Shown: positions 51,726 to 63,312 of the stretch, in pieces | How positions within the stretch are numbered: the first letter of the stretch is position 1 | Layout of the letters: every line of letters begins with the position of its first letter | Source of the DNA: Mansonella perstans | Taxonomy: Eukaryota; Nematoda; Chromadorea; Rhabditida; Onchocercidae | Length of the DNA stretch: 64,000 nucleotides | NCBI GenBank assembly: GCA_037074765.1 | Contig: JBAMDO010000151.1 | Coordinates: 1-64,000, forward strand | Direction: 5' to 3' | Position numbers and translations under genes: made by a program | Notes under the pieces: generated by a model | The model's input: only the letters and a program-made list of their open reading frames with translations | Database searches by the model: none | Told to the model about the DNA's origin: nothing

Positions 51726-52823
51726 TATAAATATATACCGTCTTCAGTATTTCTTTCGTTTGTTTTTCCTAACATATATAGAATATATGGCGCTAGCAGT
51801 TTTAAACTTAGTTAATTGTACTTGAACAGTCTTCTCTGTGTTTCCTGTATAGCCTATGATTTTTATTGTTTTCTTATGCTGATTTCTATATTTTGTTTTA
51901 TAGCTGAATGTACTGTTCAACGTTCTTTATTTAACAAAATTTTGTTGCAGTGCCCACTGTTTCTGACAGAAATAGCATGTCCAATTGAAGCATTGCTACT
52001 TTCCAATTTCTCAATCTAACTTCTGCCTCTACCAACATCTAGGATAACTGTATCACATTTGCATCCTCGAGTAGTCATCTAAATCGGACTAGGTGGGAGA
52101 CGGTCTCTTGTCTTAATCAAGAAACTATTAATAGGTTTGCAGGCGTAGATATTTGTGATATGAACATCTTTATAGTGAAATTCAAACTATTGCCCTTAGA
52201 AAAATACAAGTAACACCATAACTGGACGGACAGATATGTATTCGTAGATGCGTCAAAGACAGATGTGTATTCATACGTCAAGCTGGTCCTATGCAATCCT
52301 TTGTTTCCATTGTGCTGAACTTGATGTCGTCTTGTAGTGCGAAATATAAAAGCTAACTTTGAAATGTTGGTGGGAGTTACATCGACAAGTTTGAATAGCT
52401 TTACTCCTTTACTGTGGGGCTTTACTACATAATATATTTTTCCTACATTTTTTCCTTGCCTAATGTGATCCATTTATACTGAATCAGTCACTTCAATAAA
52501 GTTGCTGCGGAACAACTTTTGACTTTTCCATATTCGTATGGGAAGGGTCAAAAGTTTGAATTATATTGACTTAAATGAGAGTATGGGTGTAGCGTCTCGT
52601 GTAGTTTGTCATGGTGTCCGAAAAACTGCAGATTTCAGAAAGCACGACGAAGGAATATGTATTGACGTAACATTCACATTGCCATATACCATGTATTTTT
52701 CAGATTATTCGCTGGTTATTCGTTACAACTGGAATCTTTGAAAATTTGGTGTAATAGTTTTTTCAAACAGAACTGAAAAATCAGAGGAGGGAATTGGAAA
52801 AAGGCCAAATGGACTAGACTAAA
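51726..52823. other. SDHA 3' region and VPS52 upstream region
   Basis: About 1.1 kb. It must hold the SDHA 3' untranslated region and the VPS52 promoter. A 118-codon open frame runs on the minus strand at 52117-52473; it shows no known motif. A diverged 25-30 bp direct repeat, CAGATATGTATTCGTAGATG and CAGATGTGTATTCATACGTC, lies near 52208-52275. An acceptor-like TTTTTTCAAACAG ends near 52771, about 50 bases before the VPS52 ATG. Confidence 0.5.
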
Positions 52824-55800
52824 ATGAAGGAAGAGTACGATATTGTTGATATTACCGACGACATTGGGGTTAGTATCTTCCTAATATTTTTCCGGTAGTG
52901 GTTCAGAGAAACGAGCGACGGTGTTTTTTTGTAATTTTCATTAAATTTTTCGTTTTTTTTTTTGGTAGTAAAAATGGCATCATATTTTTGAATGTTGGTA
53001 GCTGAAGTGAGATTTAAATTATGATCACTTAAATAAAACCAGCATCACGGAAATCAGCGGTAAAAATAGGACGAAGGATCGTCATTAGTAAAAATGAATA
53101 TATTCTTCTGATAATTTCCATAATTGTTTCTAGGGTCTCCAGGGTATGGTTTTTAATTTAAACCGTTCAATAGTTCCGAATTGTCGAAGTTTTCGTTTGC
53201 AACCCCTTTAATGGTTCGGAAAATATCTGGCCTATTTTATGCTTTGCGTAGTTAAAATATTCGATGAATTCATCTACCCAAAAAAATGCATCTATCCAAG
53301 AAATATTGTTGATTTTTTTAGTTTATCTTTTCTCTTTCATAAAAGTCTTTGTGTCGAAATATATTTGCACTTTCCAGTTGGATGATGTATCAGTTCGGAA
53401 AGCTTTCGAATCGGGTATTGATTTACGGCAATATTCCGCTGAATTGCAAGAGCAGCTTCAATCAGCTCATTTACTTGCTGTTAAAGATTGTATCGATCAG
53501 GCGGAGAAACTTGCTGAATTACATGAAGAAATCAGCGCATGCGACGATGCATTTGCGGTAAAATCCAACTTGTTTTTATGACATATGTGACCATAATGTT
53601 ATTTCACTTGAATGTTTCTGTTTTAAATTGTCACAAATCTTATTCATTGTCACTTTGCATATTTAGTCCTATAACAGATAAGAACGAACGTTTTGGATAA
53701 ATTTAGCAATTGGAAAAAATGCTTCGAAGTTTTCAATCAGAACTGGGTACAATTAGTTCAGACATGAAAAGACTGCAGCAGCAGTCGGTCGATATCAATC
53801 AACAGCTGCAAAATCGACAAAAAATTCGGGGCGAATTGAGCCAATTTGTTGATGACATGGTTGTATCTCAAAATATGATACAGTTAGTACATTTCTTCCC
53901 ATATTTTTTGAATTCATTTTTGTGGACAGCTTTCTGAGCTATTCAATGGCATATCTTATATTGCTAGAGACTTAATCGAGATTAACTTATATTGCTAGAG
54001 ACTTAATCAAGAATAATTTTGTTTTATGCTCAATTTTTGTCAGGAGGTAGTCAGTTTGGGTTTGATTAAATTTGTGATTGATTTTGATAGACTGACAGTA
54101 TGGAATTTGTTAAGGTTATTTTTTTATGTAGAACGATCGTTGAACGAGATGTTGGTGAACGTGAATTTCTTGAGCAACTTCATGAACTTCAACACAAACT
54201 GCAATTCCTTAAAGCACAAGAATTCCGTGACGCAAAGGCTACTTCTGATGTGCACGATGTTATTGAGAATTTAAAATACAAAGCAAGCTTTGTTAAAATT
54301 TAAATGGTTATATTCAGAATTGTCATTATCTATGCTCTTTTTTGGGTTGAAACAAAATAATTATTGAAAAATTATTGCACCTTTAGGCAATGGCGAAGAT
54401 TAGAGAGTGGCTACTTTTGAAGATTTCATCTTTCAAGAAACCACTCACAAATTATCAAATTCCACAGGGAGCACTTCTTAAAAATCGGTGAGTTAATGTG
54501 TAGCACTTATTTGATCCTGGTCATATAATCTTGATGACTGTTCATCATCATATTTTTAGAGAAAATTTTGTAAAAATTCATAAAATTTATTAAATATTCG
54601 AAGGACGATGCCTCAGAAGCCGTTTAATTGGAGCATAAAAATTTTTCAGGTTCTTTTACCAATTTTTGTTGGCAAATGACAGGCATTTAGCTCGAGAGGT
54701 AAGAATTATTGGTGCCAGTTGTCTAAATATAACGGAAATCTCATGTAGCATGATTTAAAGGATGAAAAGAAAATTGTTGAAAATTAGTTTTTGATTTATC
54801 ATAATTTATGAGTATATTTTTTTTTTGTAAATCTTCTAAATCTTTTTTAGATTCGAGATGAATACGTTGAAGTTATCAGTAAAATGTTTTTCACTTATTT
54901 CAAAACATATGCGTCCAGATTGTTCCGTTTGCTGGTGTGTCCTCTGTATCAATTTAATGTCAATTTAGTTATCTTTTAATTATGCTGTTCAACACTAACT
55001 GGCAGAGTTAATTCTCGGATTTATTAATTTTAACATTAATTAATGTCGGTTGTTATCGTCGCAAGTATTTATGAACGTTGCAACCTGCCTTAAGTTATCA
55101 TGAGTTTCAGCTCGCTGATGTAGCTACCAAGGATGACCTTTTGGGAGCGGAAAATGCGATGAAAACAACCAGTTTTTTCAGTTTAAAATCTCAGGTATGT
55201 TATGGGCTTTAATGAAAGTACTTTATTGCGTTTAAAATAATCTATTTTTTTAATTAAGGTTTTTTTTTAGAAAATTTTCTTAATTGTTTTTTGAGGAAAA
55301 AAGTTTCCCAGTCTTATTATTTTTCTGGCCGTATTTTACTTTTTAACAATTATTGAGATGCTTTGGTTTCCCTTGATATTATAATTTCCTTAAAATTATG
55401 AAAAGCAAAAATTGTTTGCCATTATAGCAGATGCGAAATCGAGCAACCGTTTTTTCTCTGGCTAATCGAGACAGCTTATTATCATGTGATTTGATGTCTC
55501 CACTTATAGTGCCGCATGCAGCGCAACAAGCAAATGAACGGGTTTGTTGTTCGATTAATACAGTAAGAGGAAGGATGTATTTGTTGCTATATGTATATAT
55601 GTGTAGTACATATTACTTTTCATGGGAATATGTGATAGTTTCTGGAAAATATTTTAGTTTGAATACAAAAATTAATGTTTTTGGATCAGAAGGCAAACCG
55701 CAAATTATGGAGCCATCCATATTGTGAAACAACCATTTGATTCATATGTCTTCCTTTGTTTTGTTATTCCATTAAACAAAATTGCAGTTTCAATTTGAGA

Positions 55801-57681
55801 ATTTATTTCGAAGTTTGCAATTTGCATTGGTGGATCATTCATCCCATGAATATTTGTTTATATCAGATTTTTTCATGATCACTGGGCAAACTTCTTTCGA
55901 GCTTTTTAGCGAAATTATGATGCGCACAATAACTACTTTATTGGTTAGCATTTAAATGCACAATTTTTTTTTAGTAAATATGAAGTTGGATTGAAACTAG
56001 TAATTTTTGGATTTTTTATTCCTCAAATTACTTTATATTGTTTCAGAAATCATGCGAAGAGCATATATCTTTTAATTACGATGCTATATCGCTGTACATT
56101 TGCATTAGTCTATGTTCAAAATACAAAGAATTGATGATTGAACGAGGAGTGCCAGCTTTGGAGAGGTATTGAAGTTTTTACTTTAAGCTGTACATTAATC
56201 ATGAAATTCAGTGTTCGTTACAAGTTTTTAATTTTCATGAGGTGAAACTGAGCTGAAATATGTAAATTACAGTTATTGGGAGACAATGAGTTGTACATTG
56301 TGGCATCGTTTTGATATCGTTATGGAATTGCATAATTCAAGCTTACGTGATCTTGACATGCATAAAATGCAACTGCAACATGATACTCATCCACACTATG
56401 TTAGCTTTAAGTTTTGCTTGTTTCTAACTCCAGCTATTATATCTGTAGAAGTTTTCTTTTTGTACATAATATTTTTTTGGTTTTTATTGTGTTCCAGATC
56501 ATAAGACGTTACGCAGAGTTCACATGTGCATTATTAGTTTGCAGTCAGACGTCGATGCAACAGATCGATCCAAAATTACAGGTTTTATATCTTATTATTT
56601 TCAATTTTAATTTAACTATTCTATTTTTGGTTTTCGCTTCTCTCTTGGTAAATAAATATGAAAAACAAGGGATTGGAAATTTTTTCCATAATACTTAATA
56701 TTAAAATCTAATCGTTCCAGCTTTATTTGAGTAGACAACAAGCCGAAATCGAGAATTTCTTAACTCGTATTGCGGAACAACTAACTTCTCATGTGCAGCA
56801 GCTTGTCTGTCTCATCAATAACTATGATTTGATACTCAGTGTCCTTGAGGTTTGTATTTTATTATTAATTAAGCTTGATTTATTCTGCTGTTCTCGTAGT
56901 ATGTATATTTGTGTTGCAATCACGACAGTGACAGGAGCGAGTGGCATTTGATTCGAATGAAAAGTCATCATTCTGGGAGCTGAAACAGAATCGCATCAAT
57001 GAATATGTTAAACTGATGCTTCGACCTCATTTTGGTGATCTAATGTCATTTGTCAATGAATGTGAACCACTGGTTGAACAAGGCCATAAGCAGCTTTTAA
57101 TTCGTTATTCGGGTAAAACATGTTTACAGCTCTGCGAGATTTATTTGTTAATAACGTTATATTTACTTGGGTAGAAGAGGGATAAGAAAAGAGAGTTCAA
57201 TCGACCGTTGGGATTATCGCAAATGACACAATTTTCTGTAGGTTTTTGTAGAAAATAAACACTTTAATTTCGATTTTCAGTAGTGTAAAGTTCATTTATT
57301 ATCACAAGTGCATTCAATTCAGAAAATGTAACAAAAATTGTGCGTAATTTTTCCGCCAATTGGAAGAAATCGATAGATGCAGTAAATAGCGAAATTGTTC
57401 AGTCATTTACGAATTTTAAAAATGGTACTAACATCTTACAGGTTCGTACATTTATCATGATTTTTCTGTTTTCGTCTTTTTCGCTTTTTTTTGAATTTTT
57501 GGAAGAATTCTTAGTGCAAACATGTATATTTCAGATGACATTCACGCAAATTGTTCAATATTATCATCGATTTAGTAAAGTGTTATCGCACGAAGTATTT
57601 GCAGAAAATGCCGTTCTAAAGGAGCTAGTCAATATTCATCATATTATGGTAGAAATAAAGAAATATAAACCGGTGTACTAA
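52824..57681 (+). CDS. vps-52: VPS52, GARP/EARP tethering complex subunit
   Basis: Seventeen exons, 52824-52868, 53378-53557, 53707-53882, 54132-54282, 54387-54487, 54650-54698, 54851-54934, 55111-55194, 55431-55541, 55788-55943, 56047-56165, 56273-56399, 56498-56581, 56721-56849, 56935-57112, 57323-57441 and 57535-57681, join in phase to 679 residues (human 723). VPS52 is a core subunit of GARP and EARP, which tether endosome-derived vesicles at the trans-Golgi and at recycling endosomes. The N-terminal quarter is coiled coil (LRQYSAELQEQLQ to QNRQKIRGELSQFVDD). Conserved blocks follow: KIREWLLLKISSFKKPLTNY, FFYQFLLANDRHLAREIRDE, LIVPHAAQQANER, HEYLFISDFF, RRYAEFTCALL, CLINNYDLILSVLEERV, SFTNFKNGTNILQ and LVNIHHIMVEIKKYKP at the C-terminus. 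The junction after exon 4 matches the family length only with a GC donor at 54283; a GT donor 12 bases on would insert four residues. Confidence 0.96.
53955..54008 (+). repeat. 31-bp-period tandem duplication in a VPS52 intron
   Basis: CTTATATTGCTAGAGACTTA followed by ATC occurs at 53955-53977 and again at 53986-54008, with near-identical flanks. It is intronic and has no visible effect on the exon model. Confidence 0.88.
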
Positions 57682-60232
57682 TTTGCATATATCTTATTTT
57701 TAATTTCTCATTTGTTTATGATTTTCATATGTGATCTATGGAACCTTTCAAGAATTTTCGTTTTTTTGAAGTATGTTTGGACTAAGTTGTAGTATGAATT
57801 TGATTCCTCTTTATTTTTTCATCGAAAGGAATATTGTCCTTTCTAAATATAAATATCTTATTGTTTTATAGTTGAATTAAGTTATACAAAATTGCAGAAT
57901 GCTACTAGAATTGTTTTTGTTCAAGAATTGATTTTGATCTACTCATCTTTTGAAGATAAATTCATTCATAGCTCGCTGTTTTTCATCTGTTCACTGCCTC
58001 CAAGAAATGTGTTCAAGATATGTGTTGTACTAAAAAATTCATGATCTTCAGGAAGTGCAGTTATAAAAATGTTAAGGAAATTTAATGGCTGCCACATCAT
58101 CTGATTTTTCCTTTTGTCTCATGACATTTCTGAAGTTAGTTGTTCCTTTAAATTTATCAGAATCAGTTAATGTAATTCCAATTACTACTTTTTGATCTTT
58201 AATGATTTCTTTATATGGGCAATGATTTTGATATTTCGTCATAAATAATGTTATTAAGATTTGCAAGGTGATAAGATTTGTGAATTTATTAAACATTGTT
58301 TATACACTGTATTGTTGTACACTATATATTAGTACATCACTGCTTGTCCATGTTGCTTATTACCGGAGAGCTGTTGCTGCGCGATGCGCTGATACTAAGT
58401 TCCGGACAACTAACTGACGAGCTGAGTTTTGATAATTCAATGTTACTCGAGTTTTATCACTGGTATCTGTATGTCCGGTGTCTTCCTTCATAAGATTAAG
58501 ATTTGGTATCAAATCATCCTTCTGAAAAATAATTTTTTGAATCTTAGGGACCTATCCTAAAGTCCACTTCTTATATTATCGATGAATCTTAGCAGATAAT
58601 TTCCTGGAAAGGGTGTGCGACGTCATCTTTAAGACGCTGGATCACTTAATTTCCAATGTTGAAAAAAAATTGCGGAATGTCCCACCAAAAGTTCCAATTT
58701 CGCTATGGATATTCTTCGTCGTTTTTTTAGTCGAGCTTTTTGTTAATCGCAATTTTTTCTTCCAACTCTATTATTTTTCCAGAAGAATTTCTATTTGATG
58801 CCATATTTGACGATCTAAGTTGGTAATCATAATCTGCAAATTTCTCTACAAAACAGATGATAGCAACTGTCTTAACTTAAGCAGTTACCATGTAATAAAA
58901 TTTAATGGAAATTAGGGTTTGAAGAAAACTTATGGGTACACCGTTATGGTACAAGGCCACGTTGTCACAGTTAACCAAAACGAATCGTGAAGTGTGCTTA
59001 TTCTTGCAACAAACGATCTTCCGCAATTCTCTGTTGTATAGCAAGAAGGATAACATACCAAAATTCTTTATATAACTGTTTCAGGCTTTATTAGATTAAG
59101 CTTTTCCAAAATTTCGGGGAGAAATTCTAATATTTCATATCTCATTTTCATCTCGAATTCCTCAAGTTGATGTGTAAATTCTATCCATTATCAATGGTAG
59201 AGGGGCTGGGTAGAGTTATACTACCGGATATTGAAACCGATGTCAATGTTTTTTTTTCGATTTTTTACTTCCACCGGATCCAGAGCAACCGGTCGTTTGA
59301 TTGTTGATATGTTCAGGAATGAGAACATTTGAGAGTTTTCTATTTAAATCAATCAATGAAAATCTCAACCAATCAAAAAGAATTTTGATTGATAAAATCC
59401 ATCCATTTTTGGAATATTTCACGACAAAACGTATTGCACTGATCGCAGCTTGTAATGGACTTTGTCATGAAATATTTAAAAAATTTTTCTGTTTTTCAAA
59501 AGTATAAGAAAATGAGAAAAATATATACATAATATTGTAGATCTTTTCAAAATTAGAAACATTATCCGTCGAATTTTCTATGCCGGAATTGGGATGTCAA
59601 GTGTTTTCTGCTGAAATTTTCTTCGGGTTATTTTTCGGAAAAGTAGAAACTGTATGTACTTTTCTGTGTAAAGATTTCATTTTGCATAAATGTAAAGAGA
59701 GTTGCAGGCTATGTTGAAATGTAAACAAATGACATTTCTAAGTGATTGTTGTTTAGTTTCAAATGAAAGGTTGAAGTAATTTTTGAAGTTGGAATAAATT
59801 AAAATATCTTTCATTAGCAAATTTTGTTGAAAGAAAGTAATCTGACTGAATGACGCACTGACTATTCTTCTTATCAGGCGATGTACAACGATTTTTGTGA
59901 TTCCTTTTAAGGATAAGCAATATTTAATTTCATTCGATAATACTCTCTAAAATGATAAATTCGAATGGCATGAGTGCTAGAAAATGAAATTAAACATCGC
60001 CAGAAAGATCAAATAAAATAATTAAAAACTAGAAGATTATGTCCAGTATGATTGGAAAATTGATTATCATTGATTGATGAATGTTTCCTTTGATTACTAA
60101 TAATTAATTTTTCGATTATACCGATTTTGATTAGCATTTGTCATTTCAATCATTTTAGTTATTTGTGAGTTTTTTAATTTAAATAACTGAAAAGATATGT
60201 AGCAAATAGGACTGATCATTAATTTCACAGAT
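57682..60232. other. Ambiguous interval between VPS52 and Tectonic
   Basis: About 2.5 kb, less A+T-rich in places, with short open stretches on both strands. On the minus strand two exons fit well (57966-58029 and 58364-58521). On the plus strand there are unconnected open segments with acceptors, for example 58337-58480, 58600-58700, 58933-59060 and 59319-59505, but I could not join them in phase. One real gene plus chance frames, two overlapping genes, or a decayed gene are all possible. Confidence 0.4.
57966..58521 (-). CDS. Unrecognised gene, last two exons
   Basis: Exon 58521-58364 begins after a strong acceptor (TTATTTTTCAG), stays open for 52 codons and ends at a good donor (CCG|GTAATAAG) in phase 2. 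Exon 58029-57966 begins after TTTTTTAG, completes the split codon, and ends with GGSEQMKNSEL and a stop. The product part is polar and partly basic (TSDKTRVTLNYQNSARQLVV, then SAHRAATALR). No family is recognised. A possible start is the ATG at 58804, reading MASNRNSSGKIIELEEKIA after a TTAG acceptor, but no in-phase exon connects it. The gene would converge on VPS52. Four matching splice features argue for a real gene; the alternative is chance. Confidence 0.38.
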
Positions 60233-60261
60233 ATCAGCCAGCGCCATCGATACCGTTGTCT
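60233..60261 (+). other. Probable trans-splice acceptor and 5' leader of Tectonic gene
   Basis: TTAATTTCACAG ends at 60232, 29 bases before the chosen ATG. The frame is also open from the acceptor to the ATG, so a further upstream coding exon is not excluded. Confidence 0.4.
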
Positions 60262-63200
60262 ATGGCAACATACATGATGACGTTAGGAACTGCCATCCTT
60301 TCTGTTCTCTCCATAATTAACTTTTCCGATATTTTTGCTGATATTTGCATGAAATCGGTTTTTTTACATTCAATTAAGCCACTGGAACCATCCAGTAAAT
60401 TATTTTGTATTATACACCAAAATGGTTAGTGTTTTGATTAATTAATAAACGATGTAATTAGTTAAAATAACGAATAATAGCTAAATACTGGTATGCATTG
60501 TAGTAAATAATTGAAATTTGACATATAAATAATAGCGCAGTATAAAAAGTAGCATTACTAATAACATGATAATAATGTTATTTCAATAATTTTAATTAAT
60601 TAATTTAAGGCAAAAAGTCGATTAAAAGTTGATAATGGTATGATCAATATTTAATGATCAGTTTAATCTCATTCGACCATTTTTTTTTTAAATTTTCAAG
60701 ATTTAACATTTTTTGAGAAATGTTATATAAAAAAGTTTTCAAACACAGATGATAATTGATAGGCAAATAAAAAATGACAAATGATTAACAGAGAAAGGAG
60801 AGAGACAGACAGACAGGAAGAGACGGAGAAGGAGAGAAAGTAAATTAGCAAATCAAATGAGAAATATTTTTAGAAAATGCCGGTTCTCTAAAAATAGCAC
60901 CATTTCGAACAGAAAGTCATTTCCGAAAGTATTTGCCGACAAAACATACTGTTATCTCTGTTCCAACGGTTAAATTTTATTAAAGTTATTGAAATTATAT
61001 TAAGTGAAACAGAATCCCACTATGAATTTCTAACAGATGATTCTGATTTATAAAGTAACATTTTATTTTATTTCATTGGTTTTTTTTTTTTTTAAAGAAC
61101 GATTTTTTAATAATTCAATTTTTAATGATGTCTCAAGCTAATTTTTCAATTTCTTTCATAAAGGACGCTACAATTATTCAACTGAATTAATGTTAATTCA
61201 AAATGATTGCATTTTATTATAAAATATTAATTGGAAGTTTTCAGGAAGAAGTAGTTGGGGTATGGGAGGATGAAAAAGTATCAGTTTTTGAGTATCCGGC
61301 AACAATATTTTCCGATCAATGTACCGGAACTGTACCACTTTGTTCGTTTCAATTATTCATTTATTATGCAGAAACATTAATTGAAAAAAATATACTTCAA
61401 TTACGAAGCCACTGTTCTCGATTAAAATCTTTTTTTTTTGAATTAATAACGAATTTACAATGTTCAAATAAGACGGCTTTTTAGAATCTATCCTATATTT
61501 TCAGCTTTGTCAGTAAATGTCAGCTTGACATGTTTACCTCGATGGGACATATTTGATCAAAAGCATTGTGTCGATTTAAAATATCTCAATGTTAGCTATT
61601 ATTTGCGCAAATATTCCACAGAAGTAATTTTCGTTTAATATTTCTGTTTGCTTTCAAAAAACGAAAATTTATTGATAACAGTAGATTTATTTTTTGTTGA
61701 AACTTCAATTTTTTTCCTTTTTTTTGCAATTATAATCCATCCATCGTTTCAAACTTAAATGTTATTTATCAAGTGAGAAATGTACAAGTATAAAGGTTAC
61801 TATGAATAGAGGATTTCAATTATCAAAAAGTAAATCTTTTAATTAAAACTAAAAAAAAATTTAAGAAGAATGGCAATAGAACGATCGTATCAATGGAAAG
61901 TGTTCCGGAAAAAAGTCATATGGTCCGTTGGTTGTATTGGAATGGTACAGCGTGTATTAATGCCGTTTCAAAAGTAAGTTATTTTCAAATAGTACGCTTA
62001 GCGTGAGATATCAATAATTAAGGAGTAGATTAGTCTAAACGAATGAGAAGAAATCTAATTCTAATTTTAATTTGAAGACTTATTAATAAAATTTATTTTT
62101 ATAAAGTACGCGTTTTTGTTAATAAACAAGTCAATGAGACCAAAAATTTCTCACAGTTTGCATGGGTGTTACAGTTTAATTTTGATGCACACAAATTACA
62201 GGTGTTGATTAAATTTATCACTCGTGACGGAATGCTAGAAGATATATCAGCAAGTGTTCATTATGCAAATATAACCAAGCAAAGTTATTCTCAGCAACTT
62301 TATCGATTTGAAGCAATTTTTATCGAAATTTCGTCCACTTTAAATGATTTGAAAGTAGCGAGACCGTTAGGATATGATCTAGGGCAGATTATTCGAATTG
62401 AAAGTACCACCAAAGAAGCATTTTTAATTCCGTCCGGAGTGGAATGTGATAATCTGAAGCAGCAAGTAAATGTGCGATTTGGTATTCAAATTAGTACAGC
62501 ATGTCGTCTCAGGTATTCTTTTAAGTTTTTTGTGCTAATAATTAATATTATTGCAATTCATCAACTGTAATGTCTTGTTTTTGAGTAACTGAATTATGTT
62601 AAGAATGAAAATTAAGATTCTGATTGTTTTAAGTTTAATTAATTGTTCAGCAGTTAATAAATTCAAAATAAATGGAAAATTTTATTTTTACCTTCAACCA
62701 TTATTTTGTAGAATTACTACATGTGCTCAAATATTGGCTCAAATTCAACATTTACTTGATGAATGGAGTAGAATTACTGTTTACAGCTTACCGTATGACA
62801 CAAATGAAACAGCTATAATGCAAAATGATCGATTATCTTCTTCAGAAGTGGCCGCTAATTTTCGTTTTAATGTTTCATTTATTTTTCAAATTAGGAAAAA
62901 AAGGGAAATAAGTTTGCAATTAATACTAAATATATTTAAAATTGCCTAAATTAATTATTTTCATGCCTGTTCCTCAAATTTATCTATTTCCTGGATAAAT
63001 TTATACAAATTTCAGGAAAAAATGGATGAAATTTGTAAATTAACAACAGCAGCATCAATCCAGTTTGCATATGAACGTTTTGGGAATATTCAGTCTTACT
63101 CTCATCGTTTAGTCTCATATCAGATTGAATTAAGCAAGCCGGATATCATCGATCTGACCACATATCCTTATCAATACATCTATTTCAATTTTATGGTTTA

Positions 63201-63312
63201 TTTTGTTGATCGAACTGCTCCGCCAGTTCCGCTATTTGCGAGAATTCCAACCATTAACATTGCATTACCACCTGATTTCTTTTATCCTTTTTTTGCCAGA
63301 AGTTTAGTTTAA
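60262..63312 (+). CDS. tctn-1: Tectonic-family ciliary transition-zone protein
   Basis: Exons 60262-60424, 60874-60968, 61245-61341, 61505-61623, 61866-61973, 62107-62512, 62712-62871 and 63016-63312 give about 481 residues. Tectonics work with the MKS module at the ciliary transition zone, the gate to sensory cilia; in C. elegans this means sensory neurons. Seen: a hydrophobic N-terminus that may be a signal peptide, SSKLFCIIHQN, a Cys pair in DQCTGTVPLS and SLTCLPRWDIFDQKHC, then the Tectonic core ARPLGYDLGQIIRI with VNVRFGIQISTACRLR, and the C-terminal hallmark YFVDRTAPPVPLFARIP followed by LPPDFFYPFF. Two oddities: the Cys-rich block with CCCD known from vertebrate Tectonics was not found, and exons 5 and 6 disagree by one base in phase (AAA|GTAAGT into AAG|TACGC), suggesting another donor (61953) or a one-base sequence error. 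Confidence 0.82.
60789..60841 (+). repeat. Purine-rich GA tract
   Basis: About 50 bases almost entirely of G and A (GAGAGACAGACAGACAGGAA core) in the first Tectonic intron, about 30 bases before exon 2. It could act as a splicing enhancer or be simple low-complexity DNA. Confidence 0.75.

Noticed and set aside
48102..57681. SDHA and VPS52 as one trans-spliced operon
   Set aside because: They are 1.1 kb apart, much more than the roughly 100 bases typical of nematode operons.
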